A stretch of 64,000 nucleotides of DNA from Quercus robur (Eukaryota; Streptophyta; Magnoliopsida; Fagales; Fagaceae). Below, in pieces: positions 47,478-60,200 of this stretch. The stretch lies in assembly GCF_932294415.1 (NCBI RefSeq), contig NC_065535.1:15352282-15416281 (forward strand), read 5' to 3'. Within the stretch, counting starts at the first letter, position 1; each line of letters starts with the position of its first letter. Made by a program: the position numbers and the translations under genes. The notes under the pieces were generated by a model that saw only the letters and a program-made list of their open reading frames with translations, was not told the origin of the DNA and did not search any database.

Positions 47478-48841
47478 CGAAGCCTCTGAAGCTCTCACAA
47501 TTTTCCACGTCATCACTATTTTATTTTTATTTTTATTTTAGATTTTTTTTTATTTTAGGTTTTATATTTTCTATATTTATTATTTCTCTTCAATGTGTAA
47601 TTATCTTATCAAGTGTTACAATAGTTTAGTTTAAATAAAATTCTATTAGATATATGGTTCAAGAGCTTGAAAATTCTAATTCAACTAAAATTCTATAAAA
47701 AAAATTTCAACAAATATAAACCCTTGCCAAAGTCAAAACTTCATACTCACTAAAATTTTCACAAAGAAAACACACACGGCAAATTAAAGCCATGGTAGGA
47801 AGCATGAAGGTTTAGAAGAAACAGAGAATTGAAAGACGAAGACGACATACTTGAACGACATATATATATTCATTATTATCATTTTATTTAAATAAAATTA
47901 TTTTTGTTTAGTCAAAACTTAATAAGGAGTGAAACTCTATCTATTTAACAAGTCCAACTTAAACTCAAACTCATCATTATCATTTTTTTAAAACAAAATT
48001 ATTTTTGTTTAATAAAAACTTAACAATGAGTAAAACTTTATCTTTCTAATAATTCCAAATTAAATTCAAACTCAAACGTTGATAATCTATATAAAAACAA
48101 AGATTCTGATAAGACTCAAAAACAAAAATTCAACTTTCTTCTTTGATTAATGAATTTTATGTCAAATTTGTTTATATTGTTATTATTAATAAAATTTCAA
48201 TTCAACATATGTGGATATTTATTTATATTTTTATTAATGAATTTTATCTTTTATGTCTAATTTTTTATTTGCTTTCATATGTGCCTGTGATTTTCTTTCT
48301 ATCTTATTCTTTTGTTATATTTAGAATTAATTTTCTTTCATATGTTGATCTTAATTCTTCACCTTAAATGCTTTTTATTTAGGTTCATGTGATTTTTTGT
48401 TTTCTTATTAAAACCTATGATTTTTGGTTGATTAATTATTTGTTTGGATTAATTTCAATTAATTATTTGTATGGATTCAACATAAAGATAATGGAATTAG
48501 GTATTATAATTTGAATTGTCTATATTGTTATTACTACGAGAGAGTTATATTACTACTCAAATTTGAAACTTGGTGTATCTTCCTCATATCATGGCATTTG
48601 TTTATATATTTGTAGTTTATATTAGTTTTAAGTGTGTGTATATATAACTATTGGAAGTTTTGCTTTATTAATTTAAGAATCGTAAATTATTTTGTAAGTT
48701 TCAGTAACTATGCACTTGCAACTCAATAATGTTCAATGTTAGACAACACTTTTAAATTATGGAAAAGTATAGAAGGTAAATATTTCTTCATTTTTTTCAG
48801 AGTCAATAGTTTTTTTGTGCATCGCACAGGTTAGCGACTAG
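47444..48841 (+). mobile_element. Non-autonomous Helitron
   Basis: Starts TC (TCTATATATATAT... then AAAACCGAAGCC and CACGTCATCA) directly after a host A. It ends CTAG directly before a host T (48838-48842), the A|T target expected for Helitrons. A short hairpin GTGC-ATC-GCAC lies about a dozen bases before CTAG (48817-48827). There is no TSD and no inverted repeat. It is 1398 bp with no Rep/helicase coding sequence. Confidence 0.82.
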
Positions 48842-49263
48842 TAATACTAATACGAGTATACAACTGCTATAATATTCAAAACAGCAACATCATTGCATCA
48901 GCCAGAAAATAAAATCATCTCTCGTTCTCTATCACCTTAAGTTGACTTTTCCAGGTAGCCATTAAGTACGTGCCTGCGTATGCTGGTGTGTGTGTGTGTG
49001 TGGGGTCACCCTCTTGGAAAAACCATAGCCCTACTAATATCATATTTCTAAGAAGTGTGTGAAGCGGTTGGATTAGAAAGAGTGATGATTATCACACGGT
49101 GTACACTAAAATTTTGTATTATAAATAAGCATAGTTCATTCGGCTTCGAGGTTGTATCTTTGGATGTAATAACAGAGCAGGCCGCTCTGTCTTTGTTTGG
49201 TGGAGTACTGGAGTAGACAAGGTACGAGACTCTTGAGGCTTTGACTCTGGAATGAAAAGCAAG

Positions 49264-49315
<52 letters not shown>

Positions 49316-50734
49316 GTGTTCAAGTTCCTATTTTTCAGACAGTTTTTTCTTGAGGGTATTTTAGGAAAAGTACAAAGTATAAAACGAAATTTCTATAAAA
49401 AAATAAAATAAAAAGCCCACTTGGGTATCTCCGACTCTGAGAATCTTTAATATGGTTATTTGGTTAGTTGGTATTGACTGATTCTTATTCTTTGTTGGGT
49501 CTCTTTTTTTTTTCTGTCTTCATTTATTTTCTGTGTTTCAGGTAATAAAAAGAGCTTCATTTCTGCTATCATTGAATGTGATTTCGTTGTTTTTATTTTT
49601 TTGTTTGAATTCTACTGATGGAAATGGGTGTTTCTTTTGTTGAAACTTGAATCTTGAATATAACTTTTAAGTTGTGAAAGTTATTGTTGGCTGACCATCT
49701 TGCAGGAATCTATGCAACTTGGATTTCATTTTTGTTCTCTTTGTTGATTCCTTTTTTAAAATTGATTATAACGCAACTTTGTGGCAAATGATGGCTTTCT
49801 CAATGGGATTTTACTTGAGTAGTGCTTTTGTTTGAAATATTTTTGATTTATTGGGTGAAAAAGAGATACCCATTCTTTCATAAAATATTGAAATGAAATC
49901 TTCTTTCCTTTTGTGTTGAGCTTTTGATTAGTGAAGTTTTCTGGCCATTATTCTTTGAGAAAGCTTGTTGGTTATTTATCCTGTAATTGTAGTTTTCTAT
50001 GTTGTTGATTTAGGCATGTTTGGTAAGAGATTTCTAGTAATATTGTTTGTATTTTTTGGAAATACATATAGATGAAAAAGTATGTAAAAATATGTATAAT
50101 GTTGTTTAAACACCGTGTTTAAACAAGTATAACAAACGGCCCTGACTCATTTGGATAGAGTTAAGTTTGAACTATAAAATCGTGTATCATTAAAATGCCA
50201 CACCGAACTCGATTATGTGGAAGTCGAGTTCACTGCAATATGTTACTCGGGCTTAAAATACTCAAGTTTAAGACACTCGAGTACCATGCAAGAAACACTT
50301 CCCAATTACACTCACACAGCCACAATTGTTGACTCCCGCAGCACTCACACAGTACGTCTTTCACTCTCTTTTAATTTTTAATTTTTTCAACTTCTATCTA
50401 TTTTTTTTTTCTTATTGGCTTCCAGTTTTGTTTCTTATTCTTCAAGTTTTCTCATTAGCTTCCAGGTGTGGGTTTCTCTTTTTTCTTTCTTTTGTCAAGG
50501 TCACATGGGATGGAAGATAAGTCAACAATTGTGAAAAGGCAGTGCAAGTGTTTGAAACAGAGGCAATAAGTATTATATCACAAGAAACTTGAGTTTCATA
50601 AAAGTTGTAGATTGCTAAATATTTCTTAAATAGTGGTAAAACACTAATAATTTCGAAAATTAGTGGTATTTGGCTATTTTTGCCTTGGAAGTAAAACACT
50701 ATAAATTTTTTTTTTAGCTCGTTTTAGATCAGCT
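48842..50734. other. Intergenic DNA and upstream region of the NLP gene
   Basis: Contains a (GT)n repeat (~48988-49000) and a (TA)n(T)n repeat (49267-49315). From ~49500 the T-rich sequence resembles a leader/intron or promoter of the NLP gene. A small hairpin GAACTCGA...TCGAGTTC lies at 50204-50230. Upstream non-coding exons cannot be placed from sequence alone. Confidence 0.45.
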
Positions 50735-50783
50735 ATGGATCCATATGGTTGCTGGGGGGTTTAGAGGTCACAATGGAAAATGA
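50735..50783 (+). promoter_or_regulatory. Two short upstream ORFs of the NLP gene
   Basis: An ATG at 50735 opens a 9-codon ORF ending at 50764, just before the main start. A second ATG at 50745 opens a 12-codon ORF ending at 50783 that overlaps the main ATG at 50773 in another frame. Both would reduce initiation at the main start if the leader includes them. Whether they are transcribed is unknown. Confidence 0.5.
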
Positions 50784-53700
50784 TTTTTCAGCACCAGGTA
50801 CCATTTTGGGTGCTCTGCCTAATTCAGCTATGGAACTGGACCTCGTCGATGAACTTTTTCAAGATAGATGCTGGTTGGAAGCAACTGAGGGACTTGAATT
50901 CCTTCTTCAAAGTCCCTCCAGTTCTGGTTCAGTCTTAGGCCCTTCATTTGTATGGTCTGCTTTGGAGGCTCGTGACAATTTGAGCTTGAACCCATCTCAA
51001 ATGGGCTATCTAGATGAGGCACAAAGACCATTGCCTGATGAAAGTCAGGAAAGAAGTCTAGTCAATGCTGTATCTCTTGGACAGAATACGGTTGATGTTG
51101 TTGCTGGGTGTTCTAGTGAATCAGAAAATATTGTAATTAAAGGTCCTAAACTAGGCAGAAGGTTGTGGATTGCACCCAACATGAATCAAGGTCTTACATA
51201 TTGTGTAGAAGAGAGATTGATGAAGGCAATTGAATACGTTAGAGAATTCACAAGAGGTAAAGATGTTCTTATACAGGTATGGGTGCCTGTGAATAGAGAC
51301 GGTAGACGTGTTCTAACAACTAGTAATCAACCTTTCGCATTTGGTTCCAGTAATCCAAGGCTTGCAAGTTACCGAGACATCTCTGCGGATTTTCATTTTG
51401 CAGCTGAGGATGATTCGAAGGAGGTGATGGGATTGCTCAGTCGTGCTTTCTTGGGTAAGGTTCCTGAGTGGACGCCTGATGTTCGATTCTATACAAAGAA
51501 TGAGTACTTTAGAATTGTTCATGCTCAACTGTATGATGTCCGTGGAACTCTTGCCCTTCCAATCTTTGAAAATGGTAGCAGTAATTGCGTGGGTGTTATT
51601 GAGGTTGTGATGACTGCCCAGCAGACCAAGTATGGCCCTGAACTTGAAAGTGTTTGCAAGGCACTTGAGGTCTGTTTTCTTTGCTTGTTATTCAGAATTT
51701 TGCATTTTTTTTTTCTTGGGTGTGTTGGTTTCTCCCTTTCCTTGCAGCTGAAGACTATGCATGGAATTTAGAATTACTTCCAATACTTTTATGAGCATTG
51801 CCAAATGACACTACGATGTGGTTTTCTCCTCACTATCAAACTTTTTCTTATTGCTTGGTTCACCTTTATGCTCATACCTAATGGATATGTTATATTTGTT
51901 TATTTGCCATGCTTTGGTGGCCCTAGCATGAGAGATCGGCCATTGGGGTTCATACTTGAACTGCCACAAATCATGTGGAAATGCTCTTGATTGAGCATTT
52001 CCTATCAAGGACAGGAACTTCACCGTAAAGAACATAACAGTCGGTTCATTTGAAGTCTATTGGACAGGAAAATGGGAACAGAGGACAGATGTATCTTGTC
52101 TACTTTCTGGGGTTTATTTATATATATTAATAGAGAAGAAATTTTCATATTGTGTCTTTTGCAGATAAGCTCAACTATTCTGCTTGGTTAACTCAACCGA
52201 ACTTGTAGTTTGTTTGTCTTCTCTTGTCAAAGCTATTTTTTTTAAAGGGTGCATCACTCAATAACTAATGTTTATCCTGAATTTTGCACATTACTAGTTC
52301 CTTTGCAATAATATTATATCCATACATGCACTCATAGCATTTAGAAGATAAAAGTAGATAATATCTTAAAATTTGCATCCAGAATCACATTTTGTTGTAA
52401 TCTCCATAGGTTATGTCTAATAATCTACCTTTTTGTGAAACTAGAATGAAATTCCTTAGAAAATCTAAATATTTTGTAATATTATTTATTTGCAAGCTTA
52501 CATTTGCAATTATGAGGGTCAATTTTTTACTGAAGAAAATATGAAGACACAGCTTGAGTAGTGATTTTCAGTTGCTTGATGTCTTTGAATATGAAAAACA
52601 ACATAATATGATGCATACCTACTCTTCATAGGTGTGAGGTGTGGTGTCAAATGAGATCCCTTGTTGAGCTATGCTCATTAAGGACTTGTTGATTCTGCTA
52701 GGTTGATTTTAACTTCCCATCTTGGTGTAAAACTCTGAGGAATTCAGGCATTTAGGAACTTAAATCTAAAGCTTGATCTTCAAAAGTTTGAGTTGTTAGA
52801 TGAGTAAAACATTGGAATGAGTTTGTATGTGTAATATAGCAAGATCAACAATCATTATTGGGAAATTGTCTTGTACTGGTCATTTTCAGGAGAAAGTTGC
52901 ACTGCTACTAATTATTTTCCTCTCTGAAGTATGGAATTTATCCTATTCTAAGTTTTAATTAGTTCCTACAACCACCCCCCCCCCCCCCCTCTCTAAACAT
53001 ATAAATACCATTATTCTTTCTGAGTTCCATTTTCAGATTTGAAAAAAGAAAGTATAGGTTTGATTCTAGAACCATGAAGAGATTGTAGCTTCTCTTGTAT
53101 AATTAACCTATTTATAGGCCAAATGTGAACATACAATGCAGAATTCATATTCATCCTGTTTCTCTAACTGGAGCCAACTTGTAAATATGTAGGCTGTTGA
53201 TCTTAGGAGTTTTGATGCTTTGAGCACCGAGAATCTAAAGGTAACTGGACAATTGTTGCAGAAGGATTTAATTAATTAAATGATCCAATTTTCTTTTAAA
53301 TCTCATGTTTATGATTCTTTTTTGCAGGCATTCCCCAAGTCCTACCAAGCTGCATTACCTGAGATTCAAGAGGTTTTGAGATTCGCCTGCAAGACACATA
53401 GACTGCCCTTAGCTCAAACTTGGGTTCCATGCATTCGACAAGGTAAAGTGGGGTGCCGTCACTCCAATGAGAACTACATTTATTGTGTTTCCACTGTGGA
53501 TCGTGCTTGCATTGTAGCTGATCCCAATATGCAGGAATTTCATGAGGCTTGCTCTGAGCATCACTTGTTAAAAGGTGAAGGCATTGTTGGGGAAGCATTT
53601 AAGACCAATCAACCACGCTTCTCAAGTGACATAACATCCCTAAGCAAGACAGAGTACCCTTTGTCTCACCATGCAAGGTTGTTTGGGTTGCATGCTGCTG

Positions 53701-55469
53701 TTGCAATACACCTGCGAAGCATCCACACTGGTACAGATGACTTTGTCCTGGAGTTCTTCTTGCCCACAGATTGCAGGGATCCTGAAGAACAAAAGAACAT
53801 GCTTAATTCATTGTCCCATACTATACAGCAGGTTTGCCGTAGCTTACGAGTAGTAACAGACAAGGAGCTAGAGGTTAATGGGACTAGGAAACTTAGTAGA
53901 GAAGAGATATTAAAAGAGAAGTGCTCTGAGTTTTGCCAACCTTGTCAAGATTCTAACTTAAAAGTAAATGTTGATTGTGGTGAAGAGTGTTCTATGCATG
54001 GTGAGGGTAACTTCCCAAGTGTGGGTAAGGCTAAAACAGGAGAGAAAAGACGCACCAAGGCAGAGAAAACGATCCCTTTGGAAGTCCTTCAGCAATATTT
54101 TGCTGGCAGTCTAAAAGATGCCTCAAAGAGTATTGGAGGTAAATTTTCATTGCTATTGAAGCTATATTTTGATGCTTTAGAGTCCTCCCGCGCCACAACA
54201 CCCCCCCCCCCCCCCCCAACCCACACACACACAAAAAGAAGAAAAAATTTTCTCCTCAAAAAAGGAAGAAAAAAAAATGGAATAAAAAAGAAAGAGAAGG
54301 CATGACAATGGGTCTGATCTGCACTCATCCCAGGGTGCTACGATTTACTGGATTGTGTATGGAAGTTTTGAAAATTATTGAATTTTTTTTTTCACTGTTT
54401 TACAATGTGGTTATAGGCCTGTCTATATAAGTTGCATCTGTTAACAACTGCTCCAAAGTAAATTCTCCCACAATTGTAGTCAGCATCAGTTTTGTTGACT
54501 GCTTCATCACTCAATGCCTTTTAAGTGTTTCAGAATGTCTGCATCTGGGTTATTTATTTATTATTATTACTTTTCCTTTCAGGTTGATTATGTGATAATT
54601 TCCACTATCAGGCTCTCGAATTTAACATTTTTAAACATCATTTACTTTCAGTTTGCCCAACGACTTTGAAAAGAATATGCCGACAACATGGGATTAATCG
54701 TTGGCCTTCTAGGAAAATTAAGAAGGTTGGTCACTCCTTAAAGAAACTCCAGCTTGCAATCGACTTAGTTGAGGGTGCATCTGGTGCTTTACAAATAGAT
54801 TCCTTCTATACCAAGTTCCCAAAGCTAGCCTCTCCAAATTTATCGGGAACCAACCCATTTTCAGCTTCAAAGCTCAGCGATCATCCTCAGCCCATTTTGC
54901 AGCCTGAAGGAGGCATTTTCAGTCCTCAAACTGCTGCATCAAAATCACCCTACTCTTCATGCAGTCAGAGTTCAAGTTCAACTCATGCTCCCACTAGGAA
55001 CGTTGTTGGTTGCGAAGATCCTATAGTTGGAGAACACTTTAGTGATAGTGCACTACAGAGGATCACAAGTGAAGCAGAACTGCATGCCTCAAGTCAGGCA
55101 CCAAAGCTGCAGCCAAAACTTGAGAGTCTTAAATCTTTTAATGAGCACCCTAGTGCTGAGAATTTTCCACCCTTTCAGAAATTAAAAGTCACATATGGGG
55201 ATGAGAAAATCCGTTTACGAATGATAAACAATTGGGGATACAAAGATTTGCTGCTAGAAATTGCCAGTAGATTTAATATAGATGACATAAGTAGGTTTGA
55301 TGTCAAGTACTTGGATGATGATTCTGAGTGGGTCTTATTAACATGTGATGATGATTTGGAGGAGTGTATTGATATATGTCGATCATCACAGAGCGACACT
55401 ATCAAACTCGCCCTCCAAGTTTCTCGTCATCATGTTGGAAGGTCTTTAGGAAGCAATGACACTTCTTGA
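50773..55469 (+). CDS. NIN-like protein (NLP) transcription factor
   Basis: RWP-RK transcription factor of the nitrate-response family, acting in the nucleus. Four exons fit in phase with GT..AG sites: 50773-51669, 53193-53240, 53328-54138 and 54652-55469, giving 857 residues, a normal NLP length. The N-terminal half is the nitrate-sensing GAF-like region ([26 protein letters not shown]). Ser204 in ASYRDIS matches the Ser that calcium-dependent kinases phosphorylate in Arabidopsis NLP7. The middle ([44 protein letters not shown]) is the conserved NLP block. The RWP-RK domain (~563-611; [12 protein letters not shown]) is split by the last intron. The C-terminal PB1 domain (~763-845) has the basic Lys and the acidic OPCA-type loop ([22 protein letters not shown]). 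The start [10 protein letters not shown] is typical of the family. It looks intact. Placement within the NLP clades is uncertain. Confidence 0.95.
52974..52989 (+). repeat. C homopolymer in NLP intron 1
   Basis: A run of about 16 C lies in the first intron. A second C run of ~17 (54200-54217), followed by CACACACA, lies in intron 3. Confidence 0.85.
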
Positions 55470-55767
55470 TTGTAAGATGCTCTTAAAGCAAATCAATAAG
55501 GCCTTTAGAAGTTCAAGTTCAAAATGGTTGCAATCCTGCCATTACTTCTTGGTTTGTGTTTGTTAGATATATTAGGACCCTTGGGTTCAAATCTGTTGTA
55601 AAGCTCATTTTTGTAAGATGCTTGATTTGATATAAGCATGAAATTAGCATGCCATCATAGCCTCTTTGACTTCTTTTAATTTCGCAACTTGCTAATTAGT
55701 GCGACTGTGAATGGACAACGTGAAGTGGTGGGTTGCACGATGCAGAAAATGTCAACCACTCATGATC
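55470..55767. other. 3' flank of the NLP gene
   Basis: About 300 bases that probably contain the 3' UTR. No other feature seen. Confidence 0.5.
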
Positions 55768-57019
55768 TGACGCAATTGGAAAGGTGTAAGAAGCAATTAA
55801 CCTTACCGACGCAATTGGAAATTTGCAAGAAGCAACCTTACCGACACAATCGGAAAGTCACAAGAAGCAAAATATATTTGTTTCAAGAAAGTTAACCTTG
55901 AATCCACAAAGAGAGTTACTAGAATCCACCAGAAAATAGAGAAACAAATCTCTGAAATTTTATTAAATTGAAGTTCTTCAACTTTGCTTAGCTTAAAGGC
56001 CAATTTAAAGGCTTCGTAAAACTTGACCAACAAAAAAATATATTTTAAAGCAAATCCTAATAGATATCCTACCATAATAAGACTCTTATTTGACTAGGAA
56101 AATCATTAAAGGCGCCTAAAATCAAGTAAATAATAACCCTAAACCTAAAATTTCGAAAATTACATAAAAAATACCAAAATTAATAAATAAAAAAATTTTA
56201 ATTGCAGATTTTGCCCTATATCAAACCTCTCCACTTGGAAAAAACTCATCCTCAAGTTAATATTTGTGATTTGAAATTCTATATGTCAAGCAAACAAATA
56301 TTTTGAATACTTTGGCCCCTTGATCTTCTTTCCATACTTTCACTCATCAATGGAGTAAACAAATCAATTTGAAATTATTTTTCCTTAGTCTTCATGCAAT
56401 TGTCAAGATTCACCAACTAAGAGTCGATGGTTGAATCAAATCTTTCGATCCTAATAAAATCTATACAATTTGATGTATTTCCTTCACTAAAATAGTAGGA
56501 TCTTGAGATTTGCAGTCATCAGAGTTGATTTCATCGAGATCTTTGACAATTTTCTTTGCAATTTCAGCCTCACAGTCTTTTGATTTACTAGAATCTTCAT
56601 CAATTGTCTTTAAAACATCATTCTTTTTCTCTATAATCTAGATTTAGGATCTTTTTCTATAATGAGATCTCCATTAATTTCCTAAAAGATTTTCTGTATT
56701 TTTTTCTTTGATTTTTGCATAATCTTCAAGAAAGATATTTTATTCAACATGTAATTTCTCCTGTTATGGTGGAATATAGCATTCTTCAAAATAATTCATC
56801 AAGTATGAACTTTTTGACCAATAATCTTGCTTTGTATATGACAATATTTCATTATAATCCAAATGATAAAATTAATGGCAAGTATCTTTTTCATCCTAAG
56901 CCATGCTACTATGTCACTTATTAGCCACAGACCAAGATAAGGATACGACTCTAATACCAATGGACGTAGTCGGAAAGTTGCAAGAAGCAACGCTGGTTTG
57001 CTTCAAAAAAATAAACTGT

Positions 57020-57191
57020 TGTTAAGATTATAAACTGAATAGTCTGTATATTGATGTGTGTAGAACAATGTACAATAGAGAGCCTTATATAGGCTAGATA
57101 TGTGTGCAGTACAAGTAAAAAGAGTAAAATACAAGTACAGTATACTGGGCTAAGCCCAATGGGCTAAACTAGTCTAAGCTATACACTAACA
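57020..57191 (-). repeat. 3' LTR of the young copia element
   Basis: Minus strand TGTTAGTGTATAGC ... ATAATCTTAACA, 172 bp. It contains the TATA-like TATATAAGGC. It differs from the 5' LTR at two transitions. Confidence 0.95.
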
Positions 57192-57203
57192 TCCCCCCTC
57201 AAA
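57192..57203 (-). promoter_or_regulatory. Polypurine tract of the young copia element
   Basis: Minus strand TTTGAGGGGGGA directly precedes the 3' LTR. Confidence 0.9.
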
Positions 57204-60200
57204 CTCGAGGTGGCAAGGAGGAAGCCAACTGGAGTTTGGATATAAGATCTCGAAGACGACCAGGCGGGTGAGTCTTGGTAAAGATATCAGCAGGCTGGTC
57301 AGCAGAGGAGATGGAGAATAACTTGAGATTTCCTTTCTTAAGATGCTGGCGAGTGATGTGGCAGTCGATCTCAATATGCTTAGTGCGTTCATGAAAGACA
57401 TCATTATGAGCAATGTAGATAGCACTACGATTGTCACAATAAAGAGGAGTGGCAGTGGGCTGTGGAGCATCCATGTCAGCCAAGAGCCAGCGAAGCCAAA
57501 CAAGCTCACAAGTGGTGTCGGCAAGGGCACGATACTCAGCCTCAGTACTGGAACGGGAAACCACATCCTGCTTCTTGCTGCGCCACGAGACCAGAGAAGT
57601 ACCTAACAGGAAACAGAAACCTGTGATAGAGCATCGATCAGTCGGATCACCTGCCCAGTCAGCATCTGAATAAGCATGAAGCTCGAGAGAAGATCGAGAG
57701 GAGTAATGCAGACCATGATAAAGTGTGCCTTTGACATATCGAAGAATCCGAAGAACAGCAGCATAGTGGACAGAACGAGGTGCATCCATGAACTTACTAA
57801 CCATACCCACGGCATGTGAAATATCCGGACGAGTAACAGTGAGATAGATCAAATTGTCAACCAACTGACGATAGCGAGTAGCATCGGATATAGGTTCACC
57901 GTCCAAGGGTGTGAGCTTTGCATTGTATTCCAAAGGAGTGGAAACAGTCTTGTTACCAGTGACACCGGCTTTGGAGAGAAGATCAGAAGCATATTTAGCC
58001 TGGGAAAGATAGTATCCATCAGAGGATGAGGTAACCTCAAGCCCAAGAAAATAGCTGAGAGTGCCCAGATCTTTCATCTCAAAATGCTGACTAAGGAAGT
58101 TCTGAAGAGAGCGGATACCTGCAGAATCATCTCCAGTAATAATCATATCATCAACATAAAGAAGAATAAGAGTGATACCAGCAGAGGATCGTCGAACAAA
58201 GAGAGCAGTGTCATGAGGACTCGAAGTGAAACCCTGCTGAGCAACAACTGAGCTAAACTTCTCAAACCAAGCTCAAGGAGCCTGCTTGAGGCCATAAAGA
58301 GCACGGCGAAGGCGGCAAACTTGATTGCCTGAGTGTGGATAGCCAGGGGGTGGTTGCATGTACACTTCTTCATGGAGGTCTCCATTGAGGAAAGCATTCT
58401 TCACATCCATTTGATAAAGAGGCCAACGGCGAACAGCAGCCACAGCAATGAGACATCTAACAAATGTAAGACGAGCAACAGGAGCAAATGTTTCCTCATA
58501 GTCAATACCATACTCCTGAGTAAAGCCCTTGGCAACTAGGCGAGCTTTGTATCGTTCAACAGATCCATCAGCCTTGGTCTTGATCTTGTAAACCCACCTA
58601 CAACCTACTACAGACTGACCAGGAGGCAAATCAACCATATCCCAAGTGTGATTCTTATGAAGGGCATCTAGTTCTTCATTCATAGCTTGCTGCCAAAGAG
58701 GGTCAGTATGAGCCTCACGATAGGTGTGAGGTTCATAGAGAGTGGCAAGAGCAAAAGAGCAATGATAATCAGTGAGATAAGGGGGAGGAATGCTTACCCG
58801 AGTGGAACGACGAAGTTCAGGACCAATAGGAGACTCAGGAGAGGGTGGTGCCACAGGATCCAAGACAGGCGGGTCATATGCCGGAGACAGAACCGGAGAT
58901 GAGTCGTCTGGAGAGGCAGTCGATGCTGAAGAATCCTCCACAAGTTCAGGATAGAGAGGGAGGAAAAGATCAGTAAAAATGGGAGACTATGAGGAAGAAG
59001 ATGTAGGAAACTGCTGAAGACTCGTGAAAGGACGATGTTCCCAAAACTCAACATGACGGGAGACACGAAGGCGATGAGAAATGGGATCATAGCAGCGAAA
59101 CCCTTTTTGAGACACACCATAACCAAGGAAACAATAGAGACGAGTACGAGGTTGGAGCTTTGTTCGTTCATGAGCAGGAAGAGAGACAAAACAAGCACAA
59201 CCAAAAACCCGAAGAGAGGAGTAGTCAGGAGTTTGACCATAGAGAAGCTCAAATGGTGATTTGTTGTGTGTAGTTGGTGAAGGAATACGATTAATGGTGT
59301 GCACAGCAGTGAGTGCAGCCTCACCCCAAAAGCGCTCAGGAAGAGAGGCAGAAATGAGAAGGGTGCGGACAACATCAAGAATGTGACGATGTTTTTGTTC
59401 TGCACGACCATTTTGTTGAGAGGTGTAAGGACAAGACCGCTGAGGAAGAGTACCATGTCTGTCTAAAAAGGATAGGAAAGATTTATCATTATATTCTTGA
59501 GCATTATCTGATCGAAAGACTTTAATGGTGCGATTGAACTGTGTTTCAATCATTTTATGAAATGTTTGGTAAATAGACACAAGTTCAGACCTATGGTGAA
59601 GCAGATAAATCCAAGTATACCGAGAAAAATCATCCACAAATATGACAAAATATTTAGATCCCCCTTTAGTGGGAACAGGTGCAGGACCCCAAATATCAGA
59701 ATGTATAAGATCAAAAGGGGCAGAAGAAAAGGAGTCACTTTTATTAAAGGGCAATTTTGTTTGTTTGCCAAAATGACAGGAAGTACAATCAAATTTTTGA
59801 AACTGAACTGAACCTAAATGACCTTGAGAAGCTAATAATTGAAGACGAGATAAGGATGGATGACCAAGACGAGCATGCCATAGATCAGATGAGGAGGTGG
59901 CAGTGGTAGCAGCTGCAGAAACAACTTGTGAAGGAATCTTCAAGTCATGAACATCAAACATGCGACCAACCTTACGGCCTGTCCCAAGCACTTGACCGGT
60001 CCGGGGATCCTGCACATCCACACCATGATTAGTAAATAGAAGATCTACGCCTAATTCGCAAAGTTGACCAACAGAAAGCAAATTGAGGGATAACTTTGGA
60101 ATATGAAAAGTGTCACTAAGGGATAAACAAGGAGAAGAGATTGTTCCTTTATGACTAACAGGCATAGGAGTTCCATCAGCAGTGTAAATGGTGATTGGAT

